The notes: generated from the sequence alone by a model not told the origin. A DNA stretch of 53,792 nt from JBHGYD01 sp041920415 (GCA_041920415.1 JBHGYD010000036.1:1-53792); one strand, 5' to 3'. Shown: positions 1-9,077, counted from the stretch's first letter. Made by a program: numbers and translations.

Positions 1-157
1 TACTTTGTAATTTCCCTTCCTTCCCAGGCTCACCTATCGGGTCGGACAATCGAGTACATTCTTGAAAAGCATAATGCTATTTCTTCGCAAAATCCATGCA
101 AACGACAAGCGTTAGATCGGTCACTTGAGTAATTTTGTGATTTTGAGTAGAATTCAC
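1..157 (-). pseudogene. IS110-family transposase, N-terminal remnant
   Basis: Read on the minus strand, a GTG at 157 sits 7 nt after AGGAGG and opens a frame whose early residues include TQNHKITQVTDLTLVVCMDF followed by AK, the pattern at the N-terminus of IS110-type DEDD transposases (the D of MDFAK would be the first catalytic acidic residue). An in-frame TAG follows about ten codons later, so the copy is dead. It continues past the window edge. The family call rests on recognition of this short motif only. Confidence 0.6.
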
Positions 158-368
158 GTATAGTCCTCCTTGGTCTTCAATTTAGGGGTCAATTTATCCG
201 ATTGACACCCCCGAATCATACCAAGAGGGCTTTTTTTGTTCAAGTCCCCAAAAAAAGCTTCTAACAGGAATGCTCCTTTTGGTTTGGTTATATTCCCATT
301 TTATCTCGCAATGAATATTACAGACAATTAAATTGCTATCGTGCCTAACCTACATAAATCTAAAACAA
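158..368. other. non-coding end of the IS110 remnant
   Basis: This gap lies just upstream of the decayed IS110-type transposase. It holds an imperfect inverted repeat (GGGGTCAAT near 186 and ATTGACACCCC near 203) followed by a T-rich run, which could be an RNA hairpin. In the IS110 family the long non-coding end next to the transposase start can encode the bridge RNA; whether that applies here is inference. No gene is visible. Confidence 0.3.
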
Positions 369-1235
369 TTATAGATTTGCATATTTCAACGCCCTATCTT
401 TAATCTTTTTAATATCTTCCTCTAGCTCCAATTGGTGTATTTTTCTATGGCAATTCGGACATAACGCCACCACATTGTCTATAGTGTCACTGCCACCTCT
501 AGACAAGTAATGTATATGATGAACTTCTAAGAATGGTTTCCCTTGCTTATCTAAAAAAGGTGCTTCTCTATCACATAACTGACAAATTCCTCCTGCTACC
601 CTTCTCGCAAATTCTTTAATAAAGACACTTCTATTGTAGACAGCTGTTTGTGTTACTTTACGATTATTTTTATTTGACTGTTCCTCTAGCAGTGTTTGTT
701 TTAATTGCTTTAGGGAAAGACTATCAAAATACCTTTCTTTCATTTCACAAAATTCTTCGTACATGGCTGGAAAATTGTCATTTACAATCTTATGAATTAT
801 TTTCTTCCATTCTTTTTGGTCGTTTTTAATTCTCCAGATAGAATCATATCTCTTAGACCATACTTCTTCATTAAGATTTATCCCATAACTTTTTGACTCG
901 TTTATAATGTTAATTGCTTCTTCCTCTGATTTAGATAACATTATTTGTTGGATAAATAATATACTTTCTGCTTGTTTGTATTCCTGTAGACACATTCGCC
1001 TTAAGTTTATACAATCTTCATAACTCTCAATGAAATGAATTAAAGAGTTAGTATAAAATTTTTTTGGTACTTTAAAATTAAGTTCTATTATTTTATTATA
1101 GAACGCTTTAACTTCATCGTAATCTTTTAGGAAATATAACATCATGTATAGCTGTTCCAATAATGGCTTTTTCTTCTCTCGCTTCATTAAATCTAGATAT
1201 AACAGTATTTCTGATAAATCCATTGAAATATTCAA
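369..1235 (-). CDS. HNH endonuclease with helical N-terminal domain
   Basis: A 288-residue protein with a C-terminal HNH nuclease domain: zinc cysteine pairs C218/C221 and C259/C262 bracket the catalytic HH at 239-240, with H263 and H267 following, as in McrA-like enzymes. The first 190 residues are predicted all-helical, resemble TPR/PPR-type repeats, and match no family I recognise. The start is TTG, chosen because AGGAGG lies 8 nt upstream. It follows the AbiV-like gene by 28 nt on the same strand, so the two are probably co-transcribed. HNH proteins next to Abi genes usually act in phage defence; cleavage of DNA is inferred from the domain and the trigger is unknown. Confidence 0.85.
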   Translation of the reverse strand: MNISMDLSEILLYLDLMKREKKKPLLEQLYMMLYFLKDYDEVKAFYNKIIELNFKVPKKFYTNSLIHFIESYEDCINLRRMCLQEYKQAESILFIQQIMLSKSEEEAINIINESKSYGINLNEEVWSKRYDSIWRIKNDQKEWKKIIHKIVNDNFPAMYEEFCEMKERYFDSLSLKQLKQTLLEEQSNKNNRKVTQTAVYNRSVFIKEFARRVAGGICQLCDREAPFLDKQGKPFLEVHHIHYLSRGGSDTIDNVVALCPNCHRKIHQLELEEDIKKIKDRALKYANL

Positions 1236-1263
1236 GCAGTTTACCTCCTATATTTTCCTTAAA

Positions 1264-1851
1264 TCACCTGATTAAACCAGCTTTCTTAAAAAACTCTCTC
1301 TTTATTTTGGCTCCTTCATTATCTAAAGATTTTTTTATTTCCCCCCTATTCTGAAAGCCTGTTAAAGAGTAAGTTCGGAACATTTCCTCGACTAATTCTA
1401 ATTGTGCTTGCGCCAAATTCTTCTTAATTTCATTTGAAGGCTTTGTGAACTGATTATTTTTAATATCTGCATAAAGACTAACGTTTTTAAGGTGGTTAAT
1501 AAATGCAAGATTGTCCTGAATCTTTTCGTATTCTAAATTCAGACTATCGTTTCCAGCAAGGTTTAACATCATTTGATAAAAGACAAAATTCTGTTTATTT
1601 TTAGATTCATGGCTTCGTAAGCGCTTATAAAAGTTTTTCCAATCATGCTTTTCTCTGAAAAATGCCCTCGTAGCTTCCTGGTAAATAATCGGTAATTTTG
1701 CTAATTCCTCTTGTGCAATCTGAGCTAAGGCATACGACCTTGCATATCTTTTATTCTCGAATAATAACCTTGATTCCTGTAATAGCTCCTGTGCATTTTC
1801 ATAAACAAGAATATAGGCTTCCTCTAATTTCTCAAACGATAGAGCTGTCAA
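1264..1851 (-). CDS. AbiV-family (HEPN-like) abortive infection protein
   Basis: A 195-residue, wholly helical protein. Residues 31-55 carry the hallmark helix of AbiV/HEPN proteins (FENKRYARSYALAQIAQEEL), and a polar HESK motif follows at 81-84. In Lactococcus, AbiV blocks phage translation and so halts infection; the family belongs to the HEPN fold, many members of which are RNases. A classic R-x4-6-H catalytic motif is not clear here. The start ATG has a weak ribosome site (GAGGAAAGGGTTTGAC). It is the first gene of a two-gene unit with the HNH nuclease. Family assignment is by pattern only. Confidence 0.75.
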   Translation of the reverse strand: MTALSFEKLEEAYILVYENAQELLQESRLLFENKRYARSYALAQIAQEELAKLPIIYQEATRAFFREKHDWKNFYKRLRSHESKNKQNFVFYQMMLNLAGNDSLNLEYEKIQDNLAFINHLKNVSLYADIKNNQFTKPSNEIKKNLAQAQLELVEEMFRTYSLTGFQNRGEIKKSLDNEGAKIKREFFKKAGLIR

Positions 1852-1919
1852 ACCCTTTCCTCCTCGCTAGAAAATTCACTTTTTCCTTTTTATGTTATTA
1901 TTATATCAAAATTAACTAG

Positions 1920-2413
1920 TCAAACGAAGTAGCACCTGAAGCACCAGCGGAAGGTAATGGAACAACTTTCCTATTCCTCAGGTCATGCTGTGCCCCCACC
2001 GGAAGTAATTACATTAATTTGTACTCAGTAACCTTCACAACGGCCAATCGAAATGATGCAGCGGTTGCACTCGGATTGTTTCCATCTTTAAGGGAATAGG
2101 GAGTCTGCGGTTGGAGATATCGTCTGTGACAGTAAAAAAGTTCGGCAAATGGCGGAACAAAATTGGGATCTTTTTCATTTTCCCGATCAATCCTTGAAAT
2201 AGTAAGGAACGAAAAGGATGCTTATGGTCGATTGATACCCCTGTTTCAAAAAACAGAATTAGGAAAATGGTTATTTCGTTTCCGTAACACGATTGAGTAG
2301 ACATTCAATCAGTTAAAGATTGATGGTTTAGAACAACCACGTTGATATGGATTTCACCGCTATTTATTTCATGTACAAATTTGCATTCTTATGCACAATT
2401 TTGAGTTTTTACT
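1920..2413 (+). pseudogene. decayed DDE transposase remnant
   Basis: The plus strand, read through several stops and frame changes, still shows transposase-like stretches. The clearest is at about 2265-2405, with KWLFRFRNTIE, then TFNQLKIDGLEQPR, then YGFHRYLFHVQICILMHNF, which is the C-terminal end typical of DDE transposases of IS4/IS5-type elements. No start or full frame survives. It separates the AbiV-HNH pair from the methyltransferase and suggests both were moved or trimmed by transposition. Confidence 0.6.
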
Positions 2414-3208
2414 CTAGTTTTTCAACACTATCAACGAACCAATACGCTGTTTAGCTAAATTTATAAACCGTTGCTCTTGCTCTATTCCAATAAACTTCCT
2501 ATTTAAGCTTAATGCACTTACACCAGTTGTTCCACTACCACAGAACGGGTCTAAAATGATATTTTGAGGTTTTGTTGAGGCTATGATAATACGATTTAAG
2601 AGTTTTAGAGGTTTTTGTGTAGGATGATAGCCGAAGGTTTTTTCATGAAGGGGAACATGTGGAATTCTCCAAACATCTGTCATTTGCTTCCCTTTGTTTT
2701 CTTTCACCATTGCTTCATAGTTAAAATAATGTCGGCTTTGCGGGGATTTTTTGGCCCAAATAATGTATTCATGGGAATGAGTAAACATCCGCTTACTCAT
2801 ATTAGGAGGTGGGTCTTCTTTTTGCCAAACAATGCTGTTTAAAATTTTGAAGCCTAAATGATGAAGGGCTTGCCCAACTGAATAAATATTATGGAACGTT
2901 CCTGTTATCCATATCGTTCCATCTTTTTTTAAAATGCGTTTACATTCTTTAATCCAGTTATAATTAAATTCATCAATCTTTTTTCTATCCTTCTCTTTAT
3001 CCCATTCTCCCTTATCGACACAAGCGATTTTTCCAGATTTACACGTAATCCCCCCATGCGATAAAAAGTAGGGTGGATCGGCGAAAATCATATCGACAGA
3101 AGAAGATTGGATACATTTAAGCGCATGCAAGCAGTCGTCATGAATAAGCACAAATTTTTCATTCATTTTTATATATGTATCGTTTAGATTGGAAAAAAGT
3201 TCTTTCAT
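2414..3208 (-). CDS. beta-class site-specific DNA methyltransferase (orphan)
   Basis: A 264-residue amino-methyltransferase. The catalytic DPPY (motif IV) is at residues 44-47 and the S-adenosylmethionine site FCGSGTTG (motif I) is near the C-terminus, so the order is that of the beta class (relatives: DpnA, HinfI-type, mostly N6-adenine enzymes). HPTQKP precedes motif I as usual. The target sequence cannot be read from the protein. No restriction endonuclease gene adjoins it; both flanks are decayed transposases, so it is either an orphan or the survivor of a broken restriction system. Confidence 0.9.
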   Translation of the reverse strand: MKELFSNLNDTYIKMNEKFVLIHDDCLHALKCIQSSSVDMIFADPPYFLSHGGITCKSGKIACVDKGEWDKEKDRKKIDEFNYNWIKECKRILKKDGTIWITGTFHNIYSVGQALHHLGFKILNSIVWQKEDPPPNMSKRMFTHSHEYIIWAKKSPQSRHYFNYEAMVKENKGKQMTDVWRIPHVPLHEKTFGYHPTQKPLKLLNRIIIASTKPQNIILDPFCGSGTTGVSALSLNRKFIGIEQEQRFINLAKQRIGSLIVLKN

Positions 3209-3378
3209 TCCTGCCTCCTTCTCGCTTAACGGTAGAATTTGCTCATCATATTATTCTCCCTTCCTCCTCTTATTTCCTACTAAATTAATTAACTTATTGA
3301 AATTTCTTTATTTCTGTCTTTTTCATGTTCTGTACTTAAGCAAAATCCCTAACATAAATTTACGTATAAACATAAAAA

Positions 3379-3450
3379 GAGACATGAATCAATTCCTTGG
3401 TTAGAATCAAATGTGCCACCAAACTCCCCAATCAAGGAGATTCATGTCTC
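3379..3450. repeat. inverted repeat around an IS remnant
   Basis: GAGACATGAATC at 3379-3390 is matched by its exact complement GATTCATGTCTC at 3439-3450, and pairing continues inward with mismatches (CCTTGG opposite CCAATCAAGG). The 48-nt interior would form a hairpin. It lies at the left edge of a stretch of decayed transposase sequence, so it may be an element end or a folded terminus. Confidence 0.5.
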
Positions 3451-4212
3451 TCGTATAGATCAATTATCACATTACCAAGCAATTTACACAAGCATTGACA
3501 ATACGTTATCTTCTCTTGGATTCAGACTCTATTATTTCAAGTCTGTGATGAACCATCTTGTTCATCTCATCGATGGAATGCTCACGAAAGGATTTTCTGG
3601 CACACTGACGGATTTCTGAGTTGAGTCATCATTCGAAGCATCACGCGACTCATAGTTATTTTTTTCACAAAAGCGTTTAGGACGAAAATCAACTCCTTCA
3701 GGCCACACAACAATACGTTCGTAAGCAAATTTATCGATTAGCGAAACGAACGAACCCATTTTTCTAATCATCGATGATACACGATCTGCCAAAAGACAAA
3801 GCCTTCATCACAGGCCAAGTCTCTCTAATTGAAGAGTGTAACTACGATTTTTCTCACACTGACAGCAAATCCATATAGGGCCATCAGTCTTCTGGATGAT
3901 GATGCGTTGCGCTCATTTGGCGTTTTTTACGCGTTTGCCTGTTACATCAACGTTTCTGCTCCCCCCTCGTGACCGTGGGAAAGGAAACATATCGAGTGTA
4001 TCGCTACGAAGAAGCATTGAATGACATTCCCAATACAGGGGTGTTCTTTACTTGGTGATTTGGTCTGAAACCCTAAACCACTATCACGTGGTCAACAACC
4101 TGCTACTCGTTTATCGAACTCGCCCGTCCTTAACGGCTCACCCCAATTTCAGAGACATTTCATCAACGTATATCTCTTGACACCAAAAAGCGAATTGATC
4201 ATAAGACCCTGT
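3400..4212. pseudogene. heavily decayed transposase sequence
   Basis: Short open stretches on both strands look like broken transposase: on the minus strand FAYERIVVWPEGVDFRPKRF (about 3665-3730), and on the plus strand ETYRVYRYEEALNDIPNTGV (about 3983-4045) followed by stop-ridden sequence to the edge of the hydrolase gene. The opposite orientations suggest two nested or rearranged insertions. No intact gene is present. The exact IS family is not clear to me. Confidence 0.45.
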
Positions 4213-4953
4213 TTATCGTCTACCACATTCTATTGTTTCAAACAACCCTTTGATGATACTTATCATCTTATCAAGAGTAGGTTCAAAAATATTATGATCA
4301 GATTCTTCAAATACAACTAAATTTGCATTCGGGATATGTTCTAAATATCTAGCCCCGTCTTCTTCCGTCAATACTGCTCCCTGCTTTCCTCCACGAATCA
4401 CAATCACAGGACATTCTATGGAATGTAACTTATCCCAAAATAGAACGAGTTTTGAATCTTTTTGCAGTCCCTTTAATGCATGTGGCTTCATTCTTTCAGA
4501 TAATGGTTTGCCTCGCCAAGGGGGTAAAGATGAAAAGAACGGAACCCATTCAGGCGGAAGTTCGGAATGATATGCTGGGTAATCGCCCAGTATTAATCCT
4601 TTCATAACTTGAGGATTGGCAAGAGCATACCCAAGCGCATAGGACACTCCTCTTGAAAAACCCATGAGGATCATATCAGATAACTCGAGATATTTTACAA
4701 CTGCTTCAATATCGCTAATATGGTCTTCTAATTTGTATCCAGTTTGAGGAGCATCGCTTTTCCCTCTCCCCCTTAATGAAATGGCAACGCAACGACGAGG
4801 GGAAAGCGATTCCATTAGAAGAAGATAATCCTCTGCCGATTCAGACAGCCCGGGAACAATTACAAAGGGGAGTTCTTGTTTAGCGATAGGGTTACTATCA
4901 ATAACATGAATGTTTACACCATTATTATTGATCCAAGTTTCCTTTAACTTCAT
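4213..4953 (-). CDS. alpha/beta-fold hydrolase
   Basis: A 246-residue protein with the alpha/beta hydrolase order of motifs: an oxyanion region around FVIVPGLSES, the nucleophile elbow GFSRG (Ser near residue 99), a late Asp in the VIVIRGGKQG segment region and a C-terminal His in EESDHNIFE. The substrate cannot be told; this subgroup includes esterases and lactonases. It stands alone on the minus strand between IS debris and a 280-nt gap. That gap also reads, on the same strand, a 20-odd-codon fragment ending at about 5005 that may be a lost gene end. Confidence 0.85.
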   Translation of the reverse strand: MKLKETWINNNGVNIHVIDSNPIAKQELPFVIVPGLSESAEDYLLLMESLSPRRCVAISLRGRGKSDAPQTGYKLEDHISDIEAVVKYLELSDMILMGFSRGVSYALGYALANPQVMKGLILGDYPAYHSELPPEWVPFFSSLPPWRGKPLSERMKPHALKGLQKDSKLVLFWDKLHSIECPVIVIRGGKQGAVLTEEDGARYLEHIPNANLVVFEESDHNIFEPTLDKMISIIKGLFETIECGRR

Positions 4954-5233
4954 CTTTCATCTATTTCCTCTCATTGTGATTTTTCATCTAAACACTCCAA
5001 ACTATTATTGCTTTGCACCGAATCGTTCAAGACCATTGTAGTCAGGATCGTGAGTGTCTTTCCATTCTCTTATTGACTTTCCCAACAAGATTCCGCAGTT
5101 GGTCTTTCACGTTAACGATTCATTCACCTTTCTCTATAAATGTTCCTTCTTAAAGCAGACTATTCTTTAGAAAAGAGTTAAAAAATATCGACTAAAGTTT
5201 TTACAATAATTCATTCCCAAAATATCACTCTAA

Positions 5234-5728
5234 TTACTTCTTTCTTGGAATCGTTAACGTCTTCCAATCCGTAGATTTCATTTGTTTGGCGATATAGACG
5301 ATCTGTCCAACATGGTAAGAGTAATGGTACATTTGCCGTTCGATGGCTTGAATGACAGAATGAGGTTCATTTCGAATGGTAACGGTTTTTAACAGGTCGT
5401 TTTCGTTTATTTCATTTAACGTGTTTAAAAATGTCCCCCATCCTTTTTCCCAGCAAGCAAGGAGTTCTTCCCTGCTTTTCAGATCATTGATAAATTCGTC
5501 ATCACGGTTTCTGTTCGGTTTTTCACCGTCTGAAATAAAAAAGTCGGTCCAGCGGGAAATCATGTTGCCGCTCATGTGTTTGACAATCATCGCGATACTG
5601 TTTGATTCTTCATTGAAACAGTAAAAGAGCTCTTCTTCGGACAATTGCTCCATTGCCCTTTCTGCTGTGTTTTTCATATCCAAAAAACGTTCTCTAACGA
5701 CCTTTAAGTACTCTTGGCCAATGCTCAT
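5234..5728 (-). CDS. DinB-like DUF1572 family protein
   Basis: A 164-residue helical protein of the DinB/YfiT-like superfamily, DUF1572 type. Metal-ligand histidines of the four-helix bundle are visible in IVKHMSGNM (helix 2) and in YHYSYHVGQIVY (helix 4). The family binds a divalent metal; members act as thiol-dependent transferases, but the role of this subgroup is unknown. The start at 5728 (MSIGQEYLK) is preferred to an ATG 13 codons earlier because GGGGGTG lies just upstream of it. It is a single gene. Confidence 0.8.
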   Translation of the reverse strand: MSIGQEYLKVVRERFLDMKNTAERAMEQLSEEELFYCFNEESNSIAMIVKHMSGNMISRWTDFFISDGEKPNRNRDDEFINDLKSREELLACWEKGWGTFLNTLNEINENDLLKTVTIRNEPHSVIQAIERQMYHYSYHVGQIVYIAKQMKSTDWKTLTIPRKK

Positions 5729-5767
5729 ACGACACCCCCATAAAGGTCTTCTATATATCAATTCCAC

Positions 5768-6239
5768 AAAGGTAACCTATATTCCTGTTTATACCAAAAA
5801 GACCGAACCGCCTTCATGTGCTTACAAACCATTCAAATTCAATCCTTTATAGAAAAAACTAATTAATTCTTTTTACTTGTATAGTCAATAGCATATGTTG
5901 TCAGTATCGTTAAAGGAACAACGATCAAAACGATTAAAGGAACGGATAGAGAGGCAGTCTAACAGGAGGAGCGCACTTTCGTCCCTGTCAGCCGTCTTTG
6001 GAGTATGACACGTATATGAACGAAATGCCCACATCGATTGACGTAGGCGACATAATCAGCGTTAATAGGAAGTCATTGAAAAACTACCTATAGTAAAAAC
6101 TGAGACTCGACTAAAAAAGATAACCATCTTCTTTGTTTTCTTGTTGAACTGCGCACCCGTTCGTTCAACAAGGTTCTTAAGTTGTTTTTAGAATGTTAAG
6201 GAACAAGATCGGCTTTCAAGTAAATTTATATAATACATT
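5768..6239. other. intergenic with a membrane-protein gene fragment
   Basis: No intact gene. On the minus strand about 5870-5960 reads SLSVPLIVLIVVPLTILTTY followed by AIDYTSKKN and a stop, which looks like the tail of a lost membrane protein. A short dispersed repeat (see 6143) lies near the right end. Nothing else is recognised. Confidence 0.35.
6143..6172 (+). repeat. short dispersed repeat, copy 1
   Basis: Reads TTGAACTGCGCACCCGTTCG and then TTCAACAAGG. It resembles the copies near 12124, 13577 and 14783, which share a TTCAAC...CCGTT(A/C)GC core. These probably derive from the ends of a lost mobile element. Confidence 0.35.
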
Positions 6240-7217
6240 TCATGCACTGGCTTCTTGTTTACCAGTCACTTCGCTTTTGTGTGAAGCATAGCTATGCAAA
6301 ATCATGCCGAACATTACAATAAACATGCCACACCAAGATAAAGCGGAAGGAAATGGAGAATCCAACAAAATTAATTCTCCAGCTACTGTGAAAAGCACCT
6401 CCATCGATTGTGTTGCTTCGACAGCAGCTAGCTTTTGCATGTTCCCTCTTACCATATCGGTTGCGCGGAAGAAGAGCACCGTCGCAATGACCCCAGAACA
6501 AATAGCGACCAAAACAGATTGTATAGTTTGTTCTTTACTCGGTACGCCTACAGTAAAAAAACCATACAACGAAAGCAAAAACCAAAATGGTAAACTAGCT
6601 AATGTCATACCTAGCACACGTTGATAAGCATCTAAACGACCGACACATATGTCCATCATTTTGCGATTACCAAGTGGATAAGCAAATGACGCAATCATTA
6701 CAGGTATGATGCCTAACAATAAATCTTTGAAAGAAAGATGATTTGCCTGCTCCACTTGCATAAGGGCTATTCCAAGAAGAATAATGAGTGACATAGCAAG
6801 ACCCTTAACCGGTAATTTCCCCCTCACTTTTAAAGGACCATTTACTGTCTCAATCGTCAGTGAAAAAAACGGAGCAAGTAAAGAACCGGATATAATCGTA
6901 ATCTGCCATGTTCCGGCAATAAGCCAACCTGGTGCATATGCAGCCGCAAAACATAGGGGAGCATAAAATAATCCAAATCCTACAAAACTCCATAAGAACC
7001 ATGTTCCTGGTTGCTCTCTCATCACCTGCAATAGAGGACGTAAATTCTTTCTAGCCATAACAATGAACAAAAGGAATGGAACCATGAAGATATACCTTAG
7101 CGAAGCACTCCATATCCAACTTCCACCGGACAATTCCATTGCCCGATTAAGAATAAACGTAAAAGCAAAAAAGAAAGCAGCGCAAATACCTAAAAAAATA
7201 GGGCGCAATCCACTCAC
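6240..7217 (-). CDS. multidrug-efflux (EmrE/DMT-type) membrane transporter
   Basis: A 325-residue integral membrane protein with about ten hydrophobic segments, matching the DMT-superfamily 'multidrug resistance efflux transporter' family (two fused EamA-like halves). Its N-terminus, GLRPIFLGICAAFFFAFTFI, is typical. The substrate is not predictable. The frame allows a GTG at 7217 or a TTG at 7208; the TTG has GAGGTG six nt upstream, the GTG has no proper site, so the true start may be 7208. It stops 62 nt after the dispersed repeat. Confidence 0.8.
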   Translation of the reverse strand: MSGLRPIFLGICAAFFFAFTFILNRAMELSGGSWIWSASLRYIFMVPFLLFIVMARKNLRPLLQVMREQPGTWFLWSFVGFGLFYAPLCFAAAYAPGWLIAGTWQITIISGSLLAPFFSLTIETVNGPLKVRGKLPVKGLAMSLIILLGIALMQVEQANHLSFKDLLLGIIPVMIASFAYPLGNRKMMDICVGRLDAYQRVLGMTLASLPFWFLLSLYGFFTVGVPSKEQTIQSVLVAICSGVIATVLFFRATDMVRGNMQKLAAVEATQSMEVLFTVAGELILLDSPFPSALSWCGMFIVMFGMILHSYASHKSEVTGKQEASA

Positions 7218-7218
7218 C

Positions 7219-7434
7219 TCAATCTGTTTGCTGAGTCAGTAATTCTCCAAGACTGAACCAGTTTCCTTCCAAAAGACAGGTGGTTGTTTCACTAGCTTCT
7301 ATCATTTGTTTGTGTTGTCCCACTGATTTCAAACCTTTTACAGAAGTAAATGGAGAAATTTCTAGGCGGTGAATCTTGGGTACCATTCGCTCTATACCAC
7401 ATTGTTGAACTACACTGCTCCGTTCATGCGACAA
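7219..7434 (-). CDS. possible small protein or gene remnant upstream of the efflux pump
   Basis: A 71-codon frame (from TTG, MSHERSSVVQQCGIERMVPK...) ends in a TGA that touches the efflux gene start, an arrangement seen in coupled operons. The protein has no family I recognise and no good ribosome site, and part of it overlaps the promoter area of the sirtuin on the other strand. It may be the end of a former regulator gene. Confidence 0.3.
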   Translation of the reverse strand: MSHERSSVVQQCGIERMVPKIHRLEISPFTSVKGLKSVGQHKQMIEASETTTCLLEGNWFSLGELLTQQTD

Positions 7435-7506
7435 GACGTAATGAAAAAACAATTTTATAAAACAATAGAGAAAAATATATAATTCATAATAGAAAGGGGA
7501 GTATTC

Positions 7507-8262
7507 ATGGAAAAAATAAACGAACTTGCGCAAATCATTAAAAATGCAAAAAACATTACCATTTTTACTGGAGCAGGAATGAGTACAGAATCGGGAATTC
7601 CTGATTTTAGAAGCGATAATGGGATTTATTCGCAAGAAGATGATGTAGAGCATTATATATCAGAATACTACTTTCATAAAAATCCAAAAGATTTTTGGGT
7701 CAAATTTAAACGAATTTTTTCTTTAAAATTAATGGGAAATTTTGAACCAAACAAAGGACATCTATTTTTAAAAGAATTGGAAGATATAGGTAAAAACGTA
7801 ACAATTTTAACACAAAATATTGACGGATTACATCATAAAGCGGGGAATTCGAACATTATTGAATTACATGGAACTCTTCAAACGGCTACATGTCCAAAAT
7901 GTAAAACAAAATACAATTTGAAATTTATTAACGAACACGATATTCCAAGATGCAATAAAACAAACAAAAAAGGATAAATTTGTAATTTTATTTTAAAACC
8001 TGATGTTGTCTTGTTTGGTGGCATGGTTCAACATTTCGATGAAGCATTAAATAAAGCTTCTAACAGCGATCTTTTTATTGTGATGGGAACAAGTCTTGAA
8101 GTATCTCCTGTGAATCAAATTCCTGTTTACTTATCTTATGAAGCTCCTAACATCAAAAAAGCCATTATTAATAAAACACCAACGAAAATGGACCATTTAT
8201 TCGATATCGTTATTCATGGAGGAATCGGAGATACCGTTACAAAAATAAATCAATATTTATAA
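7507..8262 (+). pseudogene. Sir2-type NAD-dependent protein deacylase, broken by one in-frame stop
   Basis: The frame encodes a full-length sirtuin of 251 codons: GAGMSTESGIPDFRS (NAD site, residues 21-35), TQNIDGLHH, catalytic His in ELHG, and a zinc CxxC. A single TAA at 7975-7977 interrupts it in the zinc ribbon, and the same frame resumes at once with ICNFILKPDVVLFGGM to the normal end. Family members usually have Lys or Gly there, so AAA to TAA is the simplest cause. The split product would lack part of the zinc module. The start has AGAAAGGGGAG upstream. A TATAAT at 7478-7483 could be its -10 box. Confidence 0.85.
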
Positions 8263-8297
8263 AATCGGGTTCAGGCTCAATGTCTGAACCCGATTTT
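8261..8297. terminator. bidirectional terminator
   Basis: AAAATCGGGTTCAG (8261-8274) pairs perfectly with CTGAACCCGATTTT (8284-8297) across a 9-nt loop. It closes the sirtuin frame on the plus strand and the decayed gene on the minus strand. Confidence 0.85.
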
Positions 8298-8560
8298 GTC
8301 TACTATTTTCATATACTCGTCCTTTATATACTTGATAAGGGAATCGTTTGGCACAAACCTCCATTGTCCGATTAGCTCTATGTTTTCTGGCGGTATTCGT
8401 TCAAAGAAAAGAATCTCATCAAACTCCTGAACATAGCATTATATAATAGCGTCTTAAGGCGCCAGTGATCATAATGAACCCAGATATCCTTCATAGCCAT
8501 TCTCCTTGCAATGTATACAATACGAAAACGATTTTCTCTTACATAAATTTTTGCTATCAA
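8277..8560 (-). pseudogene. frameshifted remnant of an unrecognised gene
   Basis: The minus strand reads MIAKIYVRENRFRIVYIARR (from 8560) in one frame, then changes frame near 8430 to FDEILFFERIPPENIELIGQ and WRFVPNDSLIKYIKDEYMKI, ending at a TGA at 8277-8279. Both halves look protein-like, so a frameshifted gene of about 95 codons is likely. I do not recognise the family. Confidence 0.45.
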
Positions 8561-8642
8561 TCATGACGAAAAACGATTCTAATTTTCTATCATCCTACTT
8601 ATATATATATATGTAATAAACAAAACAGGAGGTGGTCAAGCG

Positions 8643-8981
8643 ATGATGCTCTATGATATGAGCAATAAATTATATTATAAGGTTATTAACTCAAATAAAC
8701 CAAAAATGACAGATTCTCATCAAGGGAGATCATGGGGATATGTCCTAAAAATATTAAATGGCGAATACGTGAAATTTTGGATTGATTTTACGCGAGGTCG
8801 TTACATGTATTTTCAGTATGAAGAAAAATGGTACCGCGTTCAGTATTTGCAGTCAAACTACAAAAAGACGAATCAAGATGTATTCAATGGCGTATTGATC
8901 GATTTAATCGTTGACGGTCAAGAGCTAAAACTTGTGAAGGGAAATATCGAGAAAAAAGTAGTGGCTCGCCATGTAAGTTAA
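8643..8981 (+). CDS. hypothetical protein
   Basis: A 112-residue protein, rich in Tyr and Lys (YMYFQYEEKWYRVQYLQSNY), with no signal peptide, membrane segment or motif I recognise; the pattern suggests a small beta-rich cytoplasmic domain. AGGAGGTG lies 8 nt before the first of two in-phase ATGs, supporting a real gene. It is transcribed alone and is followed by a hairpin at 9042-9071. Confidence 0.65.
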   Translation: MMLYDMSNKLYYKVINSNKPKMTDSHQGRSWGYVLKILNGEYVKFWIDFTRGRYMYFQYEEKWYRVQYLQSNYKKTNQDVFNGVLIDLIVDGQELKLVKGNIEKKVVARHVS

Positions 8982-9041
8982 CGTTCTAACCTATACATAG
9001 CGAATGCTACTATTTGTATTAAGACTGCTGTAACATAATGA

Positions 9042-9071
9042 ATCCTGGATCAACGAAAATCGATCCAGGAT
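9042..9071. terminator. terminator between convergent genes
   Basis: ATCCTGGATC (9042-9051) pairs with GATCCAGGAT (9062-9071) over a 10-nt loop, with T-rich sequence on the plus side. It lies between two convergent hypothetical genes. Confidence 0.7.
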
Positions 9072-9077
9072 GTTTTC

